The notes: a model not told the origin generated them from the letters alone. 64,000 nt of DNA from Lunularia cruciata (GCA_948567375.1 OX419756.1:1307001-1371000), one strand, 5' to 3'. Numbered from the stretch's first letter, positions 1-13,059 are shown. Numbers and translations are program-made.

Positions 1-3000
1 ATATCGTCATGCTTCTCAAGAATTGAAGGAGACGATTTCCTTCTTCAAGGAACAGGCCAGTCAACCGGTAAAATAGATCAGAACCTTAGCAAGTGTTATA
101 AGCCAAGGAAAGTTTTGATACCGTTTCCAGATACGTAGGCACCTCACTACGCCTTGGGTTCCTACTTGCAGGGAACCCTTCTGTCAGCACTGATGGTTTA
201 AAACCATTAACCCGCATTAACACTAATAATTATTTGAAGCGCGAATCACTATGTGTGATTTACTTTCCTGTACATGCTAAAAAGGTTGTCCTAAACAGCT
301 GCTATGATTCAAGAAGCTCTACAGTAGACCTCCAAGATTTTACGCCGACACCGAGATATTCTAGGGTCAGGATACTCTGAAAACATCTAAGCTATAGAAC
401 TTTATATATTTAGCAACAGTAGCTGCGTGTTCCTACTAGTTGCGTCAAGGAACAGAGAACTGTATATTTGTGTTAAACCCAGCATACATAAAATCAATTC
501 AAGTTGTGCGTTTATTGCCAAAAACGTGTAATCACCCAACACTGTTATTGAACAATTAAGCAAGCTGGCAATAGCTTGATCTGTTTACAGTAAAATGTTC
601 AAGAGATATAATTGAAATTAAACAAACAGACATGCTTTGCAGATCTACTAGGACTTAGTTACACCTTCCTGTTACTGAAATTCTACTCGACGTCCTATTT
701 CCTTAGACTTACACTTACTTGAACTAGGTGCTACTCCTTAGAGACCTACTACAGACATGTGCATCTTGTTGTCAATCTTCTGACACTTTTACACCTCCCG
801 ACCCAGAACTGTCACAATCACCAAAACAAATACCCTCAATCATCTACTAGGTGAGCAATAACAGGGTAATTTTCTCTCAGAAAAGTATTCAAACTTATCA
901 AAATGAAAAGACTTAGAGAATCAGGATAATGTCTATCTTAAGGTGAGGAGTGTCTACAGAGTTCGGTGACTGATAAATCTTAAGAAATAGACAAACTTCC
1001 ATTCGAACTCGGTACCGAAACAAGTATGACTTTGACGGCGCCCTCATAGGGCTCGAGTGGCTGCATAGGAGCGCAAGTACCCCTCGTCCTGAGTTTCTGT
1101 CATAGCTCTAAAACGGTTTATGATAATAGATCTCGAAGTTGCATTTTTGTCCAGAATGAGCTCAACATTACTCTGGAGATAATCAGGCTGGTCATTTCCA
1201 AAATGTGAAAGGTGGTATACATAAAATACGTAGAAAGAGATCAAGACAAATTCAAAGCAACGTGAAAACTTGAAAACCATACATAAAGTACAGCAGAGGA
1301 GAATGAGGAATGACCTTAACGGAATCATCAGGCTCCTTATAGACTTTTAAAGCCACGCACAAAGGGATCTCCCCATATTTTGCTCTGCGAGCATCAAAAA
1401 GACGACACAGGCAAACTCAGACGTAGTCAGTCCATGAGTGTTAAAGTATTCGAGAAAAGACCCCCTTAACAACCGCACTTTTGGTGCGCTCAACGGGTTG
1501 GTATGTTTCGGTCGAAATTGGTACTTAAGATCACATTGCACGGCAGACACTGCATTCGTGGATTTAGAAGAATAGTTGCTGTTCACTTAGTCTCTAAGAT
1601 TCCACCAAATTCTACCTCTCCACATGCTAGATGAGTTCGGCCTCCAATTGAGCCAACCTTCCACCGTATCGTACCTCCAATTCAAGCAACTAGCCGACTG
1701 CGGCGACAAACTGACAAAACTAGAATAGGGGAGACATTCTTCCTTTATCAGGCGCAAGGGTCCTGAACAAATTTCCAGTCTTTCAGGTCTAATAGAGGGA
1801 GGACCGTTTATATTTATGTGAAATGAGAGTAGAAGTCGTTCGTAGAACGAGGGATCCAATTTCTAGCAGAGTACCCGGTGTACAGAAGATGCGTTGAATC
1901 TGGTGGCGCAAGACTACCATTTGTTTTGATCCAACTAGCTGAACTGGAGTGATTTAGCACGTTTTACCACCATACATCATTGACATCAACCACTCATCAC
2001 ATTGAATAGAAGAACACTTTTGTGTCCAGTGCGAATGGAGAGAAAGGACAGTGCGCTTGGCCTTCACCATCGACAAGGTGCCCTGTTTTCTAAAGCCCAG
2101 GTTAAAACATGTAGAGGATTGGACGAGAGAACCGGTAAAGTTTCAAACTACTTGGTTCTATTAGAGGAAATTGAGCTCCGTAGAATGACCAGGTACCACG
2201 AGTGCCAATTGTACCTCTTGCACATTTACACCAGACTAAACTCTGATTTCTGCTTGCACGTTGTCAAATGTTGAGCTACGGATTCCGATTTGAGCTAAGT
2301 AGTAGCTCATCGTGTAGGCCGTGAGCGTCAGGCGCACATCTATATCCTCAAATCTGACTCTCAAGTAAAAGGAATTTGTTGGTCACCTGTCAAAAATTTG
2401 ATACACAATTGCTGATGACCCTTCTCCTATCTTCTTCAAGACAAGTAAGCCACAGCAACACCAGTCGAAACCTTTCATTTGGATTGGAGTTAGCAAAGTT
2501 CTTCGTACTCGTGCTGTCACTGCAGCATCATCCCGTGGCAAGCTCTACTTCCCTCTGAATTCCATGCTCTTCGTCGAGCAGCCAGTCATCTGTAACCGCA
2601 ATATCGCTCCTGATTGGTATCCTCTATTCGGAAAGTCAGTCCATCTCACAGCATAAACATTCGTAAACTGAAGCTGAATCGCAGCAAACATTTGCCTTCA
2701 CGTTCTTCCTGCTCCAGAGCCAAAGACCAGTGCAAGCAAGTGAACTCCCCTCGAGATCAGAGAAGGACACAGACGCATGATTCAGGAACCACGTCACGTG
2801 TAGTCGATCCAGTTTGTGTAAGATTTGCGGGCCGTGCCTCTCAAGTACATAGCTTCCCTCGCTACTACTCTCCCATGCCATCGGAAAGCACCCTCCCACC
2901 CAAGACGTTGTTCTATTCGAGAGAAGAGCCATTACGTGGCAGAACAGATGGCGAGAAGAAGTGTCTAAGCACAGCGGAACGGAACCGTACAAGGTGGGTG

Positions 3001-3079
3001 GGGATCCCAGCTGGGTGGGATGGGGTCCCACCCGCACGGTACGTTCGGGTGCCAGGACAAGAAAGGGTCTCAAACCTGA
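1..3079. other. No recognisable gene
   Basis: Mixed-composition sequence with short open frames on both strands and no domain I recognise. The first 49 bases stay open in frame 2 and end in TAA, which could be the tail of an exon beginning before the window, but 15 codons are too few to name. The minus strand at 1347-1859 and the plus strand at 2614-3077 have open frames of 60-160 codons without recognisable motifs. The stretch at 2900-3080 is GC-rich and directly precedes the P450 remnant, so it may be its old 5' flank. Confidence 0.5.
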
Positions 3080-3540
3080 CATTGCCTAACATCCCGAGTT
3101 AGCTCGGGCAGCTTTAAGGCTATTCCCGCCGCCTGGCTCCGGCAGAATTACTATGATATTCTGACTGTCGCTACTGTTTTTGCTCTTGTGACTGCAATTC
3201 TATACAGGAAATACTCCAAGGGAAAAAAGCTTCGACTGCCACCTAGTCCTCCGGATGGCCAGCCCTTGGGCATGTTCGTCTTCTCAAGAAAGACGAACCG
3301 CCCCATCAGACCTTTCAGAAGCTTGGGGAGAAGTATGGACCGATAATGCTTCTGAGGTTAGGTTCAACTCGAACATTGATCGTTTCATGTTCTGATATGG
3401 CGAAGGAAGTTTTGAAGTCTCAGGACCATATTTTCGCCCGAAAATAATATTTGCTGATGCCATGTTTTATGGGTCTCATACCTGAGACGTAAAACTGCGT
3501 GACAAAGTCTTCTCAGCTTTGAGTAGATTTGGTTTTTGGA
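3080..3540 (+). pseudogene. Cytochrome P450 N-terminal pseudogene (plant CYP71-clan type)
   Basis: From about 3122 the frame encodes an N-terminal hydrophobic anchor (YYDILTVATVFALVTAILY), a basic stretch, then the proline-rich hinge LPPSPP. The frame breaks near 3253: restoring one G would give the usual PGWP hinge. The second frame (from 3256) continues with PHQTFQKLGEKYGPIMLLRL and a typical MAKEVLKSQDHIFARK segment. Then TAA and another shift follow, with P450-like traces to about 3540. The order anchor, PPSPPGWP, HQTF..LGEKYGP, LRLGS, DMAKE is that of plant microsomal P450s, haem monooxygenases of the endoplasmic reticulum. No I-helix, ExxR or haem-Cys region was found, so only about the first 100 of about 500 residues remain. 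No ATG lies in the first frame between the upstream stop at 3077 and the anchor. The exact family is unknown. Confidence 0.85.
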
Positions 3541-5039
3541 GTTGATGAACTGCTGCCTGCGATATGAGAGATCTTAACATTAGCTATGAAGAATTTAATT
3601 GCGGGTGATTCCACCATGCACTTTGTTTCATCAATTCTGGTGTTTTCTATAGCAATTCCGCAGTTGTACATGGAGAATTTCAGTCCGAAAATGCATTTAT
3701 GCATTTCACTAAGTATTTTGTGAAGATCGATTTTGAGAAACGGGAAATGGAGAAATTTACGATTGAGACAAAGCATAGAGAGAATCAAAGCAAAGATAGA
3801 AACGGCAAGGAGACTTGCATTACCGGTGAAATCATGACACTTCGATTCGCAGGAGGGTCCTTGAGATCCTTAGAAAAATGAATCTGTGTAAATATGGATG
3901 AACTTGCACTACGAGAGAAATCATGATATCTCGGGTGCAAGAGGTCCTTGAGGTTTCTAAACCGAAAGAATCCACCTACTAGTGGATGATTATGAGAAAA
4001 TTGTAGGTTATACCCAGAAGATCAAGAATTTTAACAATCTTTATGATGCTGCTCAAGAGACCAAGTTGGTGGTAGACCTATGATGAGCAAGGCGTAGGTT
4101 GTGGCACCATGTTAACCCAACTAGGAGAGTCTTGAGATTTTCTCCTAACACTAGAGAGGAAACAAAAATACGCTAAAGAGTTAATTCTACTTTCTACTGA
4201 GTAGGTCTTTCTAGCAAAGGAGACATATGAAGACTAAACTCTCGATTGCTTCCTGAGCATGTTGATCATGATGGCATGCCTTGTAGCCATATTGAAGAGA
4301 TTGACTTAACACTTGATTCAATGAAAGAGAAGGTAGTTGGAGAAGAACATGTCCTAGTGCAAGTTGAAATGAAAGAGTAATATAATACTAAACTATAAAG
4401 CAAAATAGTTGAGACCCTAAAGGAACTGCACCTTCTGCTGTAACACATCAATTAATTGGAAGGGGATCAATGAGAATTCCGAAAAAAAAAAATCTAGATG
4501 AAATTTATGAGAGTTATAACAAACAGAAAGTTGTCTATAGACTTTATTTGATAGAGTACCGAATGATGGCTTTAGCACAGCAAATTTAGCAAGAGAGAGA
4601 TATATAATATTATATAGAAGAAAAATACATAAAATTACTACATTTCTCCAGTTAAATAGAGTTACATAGATATGGAAAAATTATTTCAGAATTATCCTAA
4701 CCAAAATGGATCAAGTAACTACTCTTATAAAGTTTGCTTGTGCACCAAAAATGTCTAAATCATATCTGAATTTAATCACCTTGATATTCTTTTTATATCA
4801 CCTCAATGTATACTACAATTGGTAATTATAAGAATTCATATAAAATGTAATTTTAGCACCAAAATATATGTCTCATATTTAAACTTATAGTGCCTCCATG
4901 TATTTGGATCATCTACATGCTTCGTTTGCATCACATGAATGTTTACTATAATGTTTTCGATTATAGTATAATTTCTCTGTAGTTGATGGATAGTGCTCTT
5001 ATAGTTTGAGGGGTGGGTTATAGAGTGAGGATTGGACGT
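3541..5039. other. AT-rich region with weak coding traces
   Basis: 3980-4390 (+) reads in places like decayed coding sequence, interrupted by many stops; no family recognised. The rest is AT-rich with nothing I can assign. Confidence 0.4.
3813..3960 (+). repeat. Imperfect direct repeat, period about 89 bp
   Basis: The stretch beginning acttgcattaccggtgaaat at 3813 is repeated, diverged, from 3902 (acttgcactacgagagaaat). Both contain 'aaatcatga' and 'ggtccttgag'. It lies just downstream of the P450 remnant. Confidence 0.6.
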
Positions 5040-5840
5040 GATGACAATTCATATAGTTTAGAGTTGGAATTGCAGTACGAGGCAATTTCATCCCCTTGGT
5101 AAGACATTGCCTTACAAAGCGCAATTCTAAGGCAGGAAAAGAACCGCCTTACAAAGGGCAAGTTAAGCTTTACACAAGGTGATTTATCATAGGAGGCAAT
5201 TCTAGCATTCTAAACGAGTTGCCTCACTTAGGGCAGTTCAACAAGTCAAGGTAATTCAACAGTTTAGCAATTCAGCAATCCATTTTGAAGGCATTTGAAC
5301 AAACCCTTGACACCTCTAACCTTCTTTACAAGGAAAATACACTTGCTTCAATAATAAAAAATTTGCAACATCCCTAAATGTGCTTCTTGATTTCTGAGTT
5401 CTCCTCTTTTCCTTCACTATGTGTACATCATCTCTTCTTCTTGGATTTTGATCAATGCATTTCATGAAGTATAGCATGGGAGAAAATGGGATAAAAGAAT
5501 TTAGCTGGATTTAGAAGGAATTGACCAGCTTCATCATCAAGTTGATGATGTATTGAACATTCCCTTGGTGATATTTGAGTATATACTAGATCTCCATATC
5601 AAATTAACCATCCTTTGAATGAATTTGAGTGGATACCAACTTTATTTCCTTGTTGTGTGGCTTATGAATTTTATCAATGTTGATGTTGGTAAGCTTATAG
5701 CTATTTTATATTTCTCTGCATTTGGTATTTGGTGTTGAGGATAGATATGATTACAATTAATTTTATTTTTAATGCTTTTGTATTTTGAATACTAACACAT
5801 TCTTTAGATTCAAATTGTGCTATAAGGTATCAAAGGTTGG
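5040..5840 (+). mobile_element. Possible Copia-type LTR end and primer-binding site
   Basis: At about 5826-5840 the sequence aggtatcaaaggttgg resembles the TGGTATCAGAGC site complementary to initiator-Met tRNA that follows the 5' LTR of many plant retrotransposons. Upstream, 5070-5290 has repeated ggcaattc / gccttacaaag words, as in LTR regulatory regions. No pol domain was recognised downstream and no second LTR was seen, so the LTR limits are not determined. Confidence 0.3.
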
Positions 5841-7810
5841 ATTGGAAATGTTTGAGGCTTGTATTAAATATTTCACACATTTTATTTTAATGAAATTCAA
5901 AAATCCTACTTGAGTTGTAATGATGCCTTAGTGAGGAGAACAATGTTACAATGTTGGTATGAGATTAGATAATTCAAACTTAGAATATAAAAAAGGTTAT
6001 ATAATAACTTCAATCATTTAAATGAACCACTTTATGATTTGATTTAATAATAGAAAAGAATAAGAAAAAATGTTTTGGTGGAAAATTATTCATGATAATT
6101 CAAGCATTAATTCAAAAAAACAAGTCAATATAGAAGATTCTATTCTACATATGAATTTACTTAAATTAAAAAGTAATCATTGATTTAAATATTCATGTTA
6201 GAAAGTAGTAAAAGGTAATGTTGTAATCTTTATAAAATTCCTCATGGAACTGGATTGAAATCTAAGAAAAAATTTGTATTCTAACTTTTAACTTAGCTTG
6301 TCTTGCTTCTCTACATACTCTACACTATCTTTCACCAACAAGATTCATCATCTTTTATCCATTCATCACTTCTAATCAAGAAAAAATTTAGAACATTAAG
6401 CAACATGTAATCCATCTTAGTAGTTACATGTTCTCTTTCTTATTCTTCAATTGAATACAAATTGATTAAGACAAAACAACCTACACTTGAGAACCTCCAA
6501 TACAATGCACATTAGCTACATGCACCACTATCATAACAAAATACAAGTATTGAAATGTTTTTTATCTATGTCTTTATGGGAAATAATAAAAGGAAAGTAA
6601 CTGACCTTGAAGTGAATAACCTAAATATCCTAGCAAGTTTTAATGGTGAATAAATAGATGAATGATTGTTGATGAAGATATAAACTATAAATTAGATTTT
6701 CAAAGTTATGTTGTGTCGTGACAACTGCCAAGTACTCCGTAATAAACTAGAGAACTTTTTCCTATTACAGCACACTACGTGCATATTTGAGGAGTAATTG
6801 GATTCGCCATCCAAATATGATTCTTCATCAAAATTTGGACGTTAAGATAAGGAAAGTAACGTGCCGTAAGTTACCCCTTGGCCGCAAATGCTCCAGATAT
6901 TAACCTACTCTCCTTCAATATACGGCCATTGACCTTCATTTTCAAGTTAGTTTTCAATTAAGGTCAATACATATTTTGTGAACCTCATCCAAATTTCCCA
7001 CACAAAAAGAAGTGTAATAAAAATAGCCCGTTCCATGATATAGCAAAAGACATTCAAAAGTTATGGCAAGCTGTAATTGTACAAGTTAATGACAGCAAGC
7101 TTGTATAGAGCTCTATTATAAAATATTGGATGAGTTTTGATGCTATCTAATAAAATACCATACGATCCGGGATCCATCTTCACCATTTGCATGAAAAAGA
7201 TTACAAGAAGATTTATGAAGAAGGTTTGATAGAAGTCATTACTCTTTGCAAAATATCAAAGTCTTTGTAAATAGCAAAGCAATGTCACGGCACCATACAA
7301 ATCAGCAATTTCCTCTTCTAACTCTTCCACAAATTAGTTTCAGCTGATGACGATCAGTAAACTTATCACTAAAATTGTAGAGTATATTTATTTCCATTAG
7401 CTCTTCTAGCTCATGCAACAAAACTTTTATATGTGCCTTTGTGAACACTTTCACTCTCTACACTACCATGATTTAAGCAGTTTAATTTTGATATTGAAAA
7501 AAAAAGGGCGAAATTTTACTCGAGAGTTCCTTCTCAGAGAAGATTCAAAGTTCAAAGATCCAACAGATTGTAACTCGATAGTCATGAGAGTTGAGTTAAG
7601 GAAAAACTTACAACTATGAGATGAATAGAAAGATGAGCACAAAGTGAACAGCCGCGGGTGCCTTCTGCGAGTGGCTCTCTTGGCCACCCGTAGCTTTTTT
7701 GCCTTGAAGTTGTAATCCCCACGGACCGATATTTGAGATCCCCTCGAGGTTAACGTCGCACGAGGACCCACCCAGCTCGAGATCAACGTCGCACGATCCT
7801 TTGACTGCGC
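5841..7810. other. AT-rich intergenic sequence
   Basis: No gene, RNA or mobile-element coding region recognised. The minus-strand open frames from about 7463 upward lie in a GC-richer block with no recognisable domain. Confidence 0.5.
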
Positions 7811-7890
7811 AAGCCAGGTGGGGAACTCTCTTGTCATTTTGAATTCTACATGGCAGTGACTTACGACTTTCCCTCGACGTCACAAGTCCC
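7811..7890 (+). repeat. Dispersed repeat copy 1 (GC-rich copy)
   Basis: The 80-bp segment from gccaggtggggaactctctt to the cgtcacaagtc word recurs at 10051-10130 with C-to-T and G-to-A differences, for example gccagg/gccaag and ctacatggca/ctacatgata. Nothing shows its element class. Confidence 0.7.
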
Positions 7891-8047
7891 CATGGCGGCT
7901 CTTTCCCTTTCACCGTTGTTTGTCCACAAAACAGCAGGAAACGAAGCGCAAGAAGGAAAAATGCGTTGAAAAGAAATTTCAAACCGTCCAACACGAGAAG
8001 TGTTAAAGACACATTTGAAGCCATTTGCGATTTTGCCAGTTGTGTGT

Positions 8048-8240
8048 AGAACGTACAATTTGCATAGTTAGGATATCTTAAATGCGATAGGGCAGGTTTC
8101 TCATACAGATTTGCTCAAATTTACTCTCATTTCTCATCTCTAATGGGGATTAGCCCCATATTACCTTTTTTATCTCTCCCTTGTACGGCTTGATGGGGTC
8201 TTCCCATCTTTCATTTTTCCTCCGCGGTCGCCTTTTTCGT
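8048..8240 (+). mobile_element. LINE family tail, 5'-truncated copy (E1)
   Basis: Aligns by eye with the end of the LINE copy at 39365-39515. It has the last codons of the ORF (cgtac..ttgcatag..ttggatatctta-like), then the 3' tail with the hairpin ggggattagcccc (about 8144-8156), the word cttgtacggcttgatggggt, the stem-loop GATGGG-GTCTT-CCCATC at 8192-8208, and the ending gcggtcgcc. Everything upstream in the element is absent, as expected for 5' truncation in target-primed reverse transcription. Confidence 0.75.
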
Positions 8241-10050
8241 ATTTTGCCGGTTTGAGAATTGCCATTTACGATCGTCGGGTTTATCTGTGAGAACTTTGGG
8301 CCTGATGTCGCATCGCGTACCCACCAAAGATGGCCCCAGTGACGGCCCTGGGCCTAAAAACGAGGAGCGGCGAATAGTATTCCGAGTTCGTAACGAGACT
8401 CGTGGTTTGCCTCGCCGACCTGGACGGTAACTCAAAAGCCGCCAGCATGACACACAAGTATACACCTCGATCCGCAGCAAATCGAGCATACTCAGTTCGG
8501 ATCACGGTTGAAAGAAATATAATCAAGGCCCACTATATATTTCTCGTCTTGAAGTTTCCAGAATAGTAGGTAGGGGAGAACCAAGGGAAGCCCATGAACT
8601 GCAGTAGCATTCATCCGTTCAGAACCGGCCAGTCCCGAAGTGAGCTGGATGGCCAAAAGTACAAACAGTATATATCCCAAAGGGAAAAGAAAATGAAAAA
8701 GGATCATACGATACTAAGAAGCCAATCGGCAAAGCACAAACCCAAAGACAAAGGACTAAAATCTGATGTAGAACTTCGAACTAGCCAAACAAGGGCAAAG
8801 AACAAAGCACAACATTGTGATATAGGTACTTCAATAGTATATTGGAAAATAGAAAGAGAGGGTACTAAATGTGATGAGAGCTCCTACTGCCATTGCCCAT
8901 GTATGAAGCTCCATTACTTGAGAGTGTTGTATGTATGAAGGTCCATTACTTGAAAGTGTTGTAAGGTGATAGACTTTGGTCTGGAATATGAGGGGAGACA
9001 ACCAGAGTTCCTCTTCTCCATAGGGAATCTCATGCTAGCTTTGGAAGAAGACCTCGATCCGGTAATAGGAAGGTATTAGAGTATAGTTGTAGTGTGGTGT
9101 GTAGTGGTCTTCCTTATGGTGGTGATGATTGTTATTGCTCCCACTTGAATAAAAATTCATGCCATTGACTCTACTCATGGGGTTTTGCAACCATAGTATC
9201 AAATAAGGTACATCATCCATCCACAAATATTACTATGTCCATTCTCACAAGTCGAGGAGGTGGTAAGAGCAAATCCAACCATTGCTGAATCGGTACCTTG
9301 AACCATGTAGATATGAGAATTTGTGCCATTGTATCTAGGATAGGATTCATGAACTCTACCTACAACACATCATAAAATGTGTATGCCATGTATATCACAT
9401 GGAGAACCGCACGCTCACGAGTCTAGCAGTCCTAGAAGTGCTAGATTTGGTAAACCTAAATGTACGCATAGTGCTGCAATAAACTCTTTGGACTTGAAGC
9501 AAACGTCCTTAATCATAGGGGAGTTATGGAGCCAAGCTTTAGAGCCTTTCACTCCACAAGAGAATACTAACCATATCAAATAAAGGTGCATCAATGAGGA
9601 TATTGGAAAGGATGTGAAAGTGCATATGCTCATGGAGCATGAATCTTCCTCGAGTCGAGTCTAATAATACAAAGGCACTAAACGCAAAGAGTGTTATGAG
9701 TGTAGGGCTTGGTAATAGGCCATGAGCTAAAAAAACATATGATTAAAAATCAAAAGTGCATGAATCCACTACCATGATAAGTTTTTTTTTAGAAAATGCT
9801 ACAATGGAGTAAGAACATATTTGGTAAGTGTGCTATTAGAGCAAATGCTCCTAAATAGATTATTGATGCAGTAACCACTTGAATATGAGACCACATCCTC
9901 CCATGGCTATGGGAAGAACTATTTATAACATGCACCATTCATCTGATAGTTATGGGAGTATACATGAGTGGCAAAAGTATGCTGCATGGTACTACCAAAA
10001 GTAAATAGTTAAAGTAGTAGTACATCTATTGATGTGTAAGTACATACAAA
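8241..10050. other. No gene recognised
   Basis: 8241-8540 is GC-rich, with CpG-rich minus-strand open frames but no known domain. 8560-10050 is AT-rich with short open frames only. Confidence 0.5.
8900..8963 (+). repeat. Tandem repeat, 2 x 32 bp
   Basis: tgtatgaagctccattactt... at 8900-8931 is followed directly by a copy at 8932-8963, with two differences. Confidence 0.85.
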
Positions 10051-10135
10051 ATAGGAGCCAAGTGGAGAACTCTCTTGTCATTTTGATATTCTACATGATA
10101 GTGACTTACGACTTTCCATCCATGTCACAAGTCTT
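10051..10135 (+). repeat. Dispersed repeat copy 2 (AT-shifted copy)
   Basis: Decayed counterpart of 7811-7890, the differences being mostly C-to-T and G-to-A. Confidence 0.65.
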
Positions 10136-11060
10136 GAATTGAAGAACTTACTCCACAAGCAATGATTATTTGCCCACAGACCCTGGTCTTGTATGTCATG
10201 TAAAATAATTTATGCATACATTTGAATCTCATAGTTCTTGTTAGGTCTTGCTACTTGCCTTATATTTAAGCTTAGAGATCATTGGCACCATGGGCATTCA
10301 AAGATGAACACATTTTACTCCATGAGAGATTGTTTTTACTTGTTTAATACTCACGGATATCTCTGTAAATTTCAGGAGATGATTTGAGTGAACGTATCTT
10401 TTCTAGTTAGTGCGTTAGTTTAGATGTGAAGTTACAATAGTGGAATACAATTGGTACAACCTTGTCCCAACTTAGGTGAAAAAAAAGGAGAATAGGTTAG
10501 GACCTGAACAGATGTATAGAGGATAAAAATTTTGAATATGGATAAGACCTCCCAAGTATATCTAAAAGGTTCCCATTTGCATTAAAAGCTCTTTCAAAGA
10601 CAACTTTGTATCTAACAATACTAGAAATCAATAGCATAGTGATATAAATCTTATCTTTGAGAATAAAAGAACATAACCCATTAGAGTGTAAAATAAAAGA
10701 TGCTTAGATTGAAGTTAGGTTTTTCTATAACTACTACCAAACTATAAAGTCAATATAATCATTAAGATCTTCACTAAATATGATAAACTTGAAGTGCTCT
10801 TGTTAATATTGCAAGTAAAGAAATGTAAAATGATTTAAAAGGTAGAAGCTAAGGATGAAATTTAGGAAGAGAGATAACAAGAAGGAAGATAAGATCACAT
10901 CAAACTATATAATTATTAAACCTAGGAAGTAAAATATGTCTAAGCCTCAATAACATCATAATGAGAAAACAGTTTTATTGTATCTAGAATATCAAAGCTA
11001 GTTAATTCAATTGTCTACATAACTTTGGAACATCCAAAGGAGTATCACCTAGTATGATTA
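10136..11060. other. AT-rich, nothing recognised
   Basis: No coding or structural signal found. Confidence 0.5.
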
Positions 11061-11515
11061 CTTCTACTATGGAGTTTATAGACGAGTTAGTAAGATTAAC
11101 AAAATAACAAATTAGCCAAGAATTATAAGAATATTCTAGAAGCATCTAGGAAGCTACTTGGTACCTTCCAAGTATTGATAGTGTACATGCCAAGTGGTGA
11201 CTTCTAGGAGGAAGCTTCTTGGCTAGCTTAACTTGCACATCAAGTAGACACCTTCTAGAAGCTTCTCAAGAAGATTCCTTCTTAGAGTGCAAGCCAAACT
11301 AACCAAGAAACTTCTTAAGAAACTTCTTGGTTATTTTGGCTTGCATTCTAAGAAGGAGGCTTTTAGTAAGTTTCTCAAGAGCTTTGTATGTTCCCTATAA
11401 ATACCAAAGCCCAAGCTCATGCTAGGCATTTTTGGTGTTTCACTCATTCAAGAGTCCTAATGTGATCTTTCACTTTGATATTCCATTCTCCTATTTCTCT
11501 CCTTGGTCTTTTACA
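11061..11515 (+). mobile_element. Solo LTR, gypsy family A (old copy)
   Basis: Aligns with the LTRs of G1 and G2 across their whole length: tatggagttta near the start, the gaatattctagaagcatcta word, GAAnnTTC-rich stretches, tataaatac (TATA box) at about 11397, the caagctcatgctaggcatt word, and the end ..ttttaca at 11515. It is much more diverged than the other A LTRs. The 5' edge is uncertain by a few bases, and I could not find a matching target duplication. Confidence 0.8.
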
Positions 11516-11649
11516 ATAAGGATGGATAATCATTCCTTTTTAAAATACATCTTGTATAAAATTCCTAATAAGGATAGTTTCTATTATCACATATATCATC
11601 TTAGATCAAATATAAGTATGCCTCAATTAGTGAAAATTGCAAAGCATGC

Positions 11650-11808
11650 CAGTTATTACTCCAGGTGAATTATCCACTCTCTTGTGCTATGGCAGACACT
11701 ATATCTTTGATGGTATCATATGTAGCTATCCTTTGTTCTCCAATATCACAATAAATGATATAGACCTTTGTCATATTTAAGGTAGTACCACATTTACAAG
11801 TGAGCAAT
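11650..11808 (-). pseudogene. LINE copy E9, 3' part (C-terminal zinc region)
   Basis: Minus-strand remnant encoding LLTCKCG..., then GEQRIATYDTIKDIV, matching the CxC..H..C / R..H segment of the LINE C-terminus (compare 23090-23210). The histidine/cysteine part is damaged. It continues across the LTR insertion at 11809-12550. The part of the ORF beyond this point and the 3' tail are absent. Confidence 0.75.
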
Positions 11809-12550
11809 TGTAATGTTCCGAGGATAGTAGAGAAACACAAAAGAGAAGATACAAGTTTCACACTCAAATTTTGATGCCCCAAAGGAGCACCTTGGCTTTA
11901 TTTTGTAGCAAAGCAAAGATACTCAACATAAGCTTAACCCTTGGATCAGATACATGGATTTGTGACATGTCATTGATCTCCACACTCAGATTAGATGCAT
12001 GCATGGGTGACATGTTGGAGTTGGTCCTATCTGGTTGGTCAAACTAAAGTTGACCAGAGGGAATCTTTAGAGAATCTTCTTGTAGGATTCTCTAAATCAT
12101 ATGGATGAGGTCATAGTCGGAAAGCTCTTGATGAGAAAATTAGGTTAGGAGGGATAGGCCTAAACTTTTTTGCCCAGGGGTAATCTACACATTTTTTAGG
12201 CCTAATTCATTTTTTTAGGCTTTCAAAATTGCCTCTAAAGATCCTCCACAAAATTTGGTTTCTGCCCTTGTAGTAGAAGTATCCTTTTGGTGAAATTTCT
12301 TTCTGATATATCTAGTCCATCATATCTAACATCCTTCCAGATGCTACCAAACCAAATTTCACCTCTAGATCATATGTCTAGCTATTGGTTCTGAGGTTGT
12401 CAAGTCTGTTTAGGTTTTTATCTATTAGTAGAAGTACTCTTTTGGTGATACCTCTATCTGATCTATTTAGTCCATCATATAAGAAATCCTTTGAGATGTT
12501 ACCAAACCAAATTTCACCTCTAGATCATATGTTTAGCTATTGGTATTACA
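11809..12550 (-). mobile_element. Solo LTR, gypsy family B, inserted in LINE E9
   Basis: A 742-bp LTR in the same orientation as G3 (minus). It runs from tgtaatgttccgagg to tggtattaca, ending TG...CA. Flanking pentamers are gcaat (11804-11808) and acaat (12551-12555), a target duplication with one G/A difference. Removing the LTR rejoins the LINE sequence, matching the uninterrupted copy around 23210. This is the expected product of LTR-LTR recombination. Confidence 0.9.
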
Positions 12551-13047
12551 ACAATGAAAATGTAAATGGGTAGACCAGACCTAAGTAGAACTTGATTATT
12601 GTAGAGAAAGTAGCAAATGCAATTCAAAATAATTGATGTAAGGTCTAGCTAGGATCCAAGAGCCTACACCCCTGTTTCAATAGGAATGGATAGATCAACT
12701 AGAAGAAAATATAGATTTTGTTGATAGATCTTGCTAGAATTGTCAATCTATAAAGGAAGACTAAAAAACATCTAGTCCAATCAAAAGGCAAAGAAGCCAA
12801 AGTGGAGAAGACCATCTTGTACTTGAGGGAAAAATTATCTCTCATCTTCAATAACATTACTTGGAGAGAAAAGAATCCCTCTTCCATCTCAAGCACATGC
12901 CTCTCCAAGATAAGCTTATCAACAACCATAGAATTAGAGGAAAGAAAAGGTGCCAAGAGTGCAAACTAATAAAAAATACTATAAGTGCCACTTTGACATA
13001 GATCCCAAATTAGGCTCTTAGGGTAGGAGTCAAAAGGGTTAGGTTAT

Positions 13048-13059
13048 GCATATATATAC

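Noticed and set aside
2614-3102. Long plus-strand frame of 162 codons and its minus-strand partner
   Set aside because: No domain, overlapping open frames on both strands, and it runs into the P450 remnant out of frame; probably chance in GC-rich sequence.
7463-8024. Overlapping minus-strand frames of 124 and 136 codons
   Set aside because: The two frames overlap in different phases and show no known motif; GC-rich chance frames next to a dispersed repeat.
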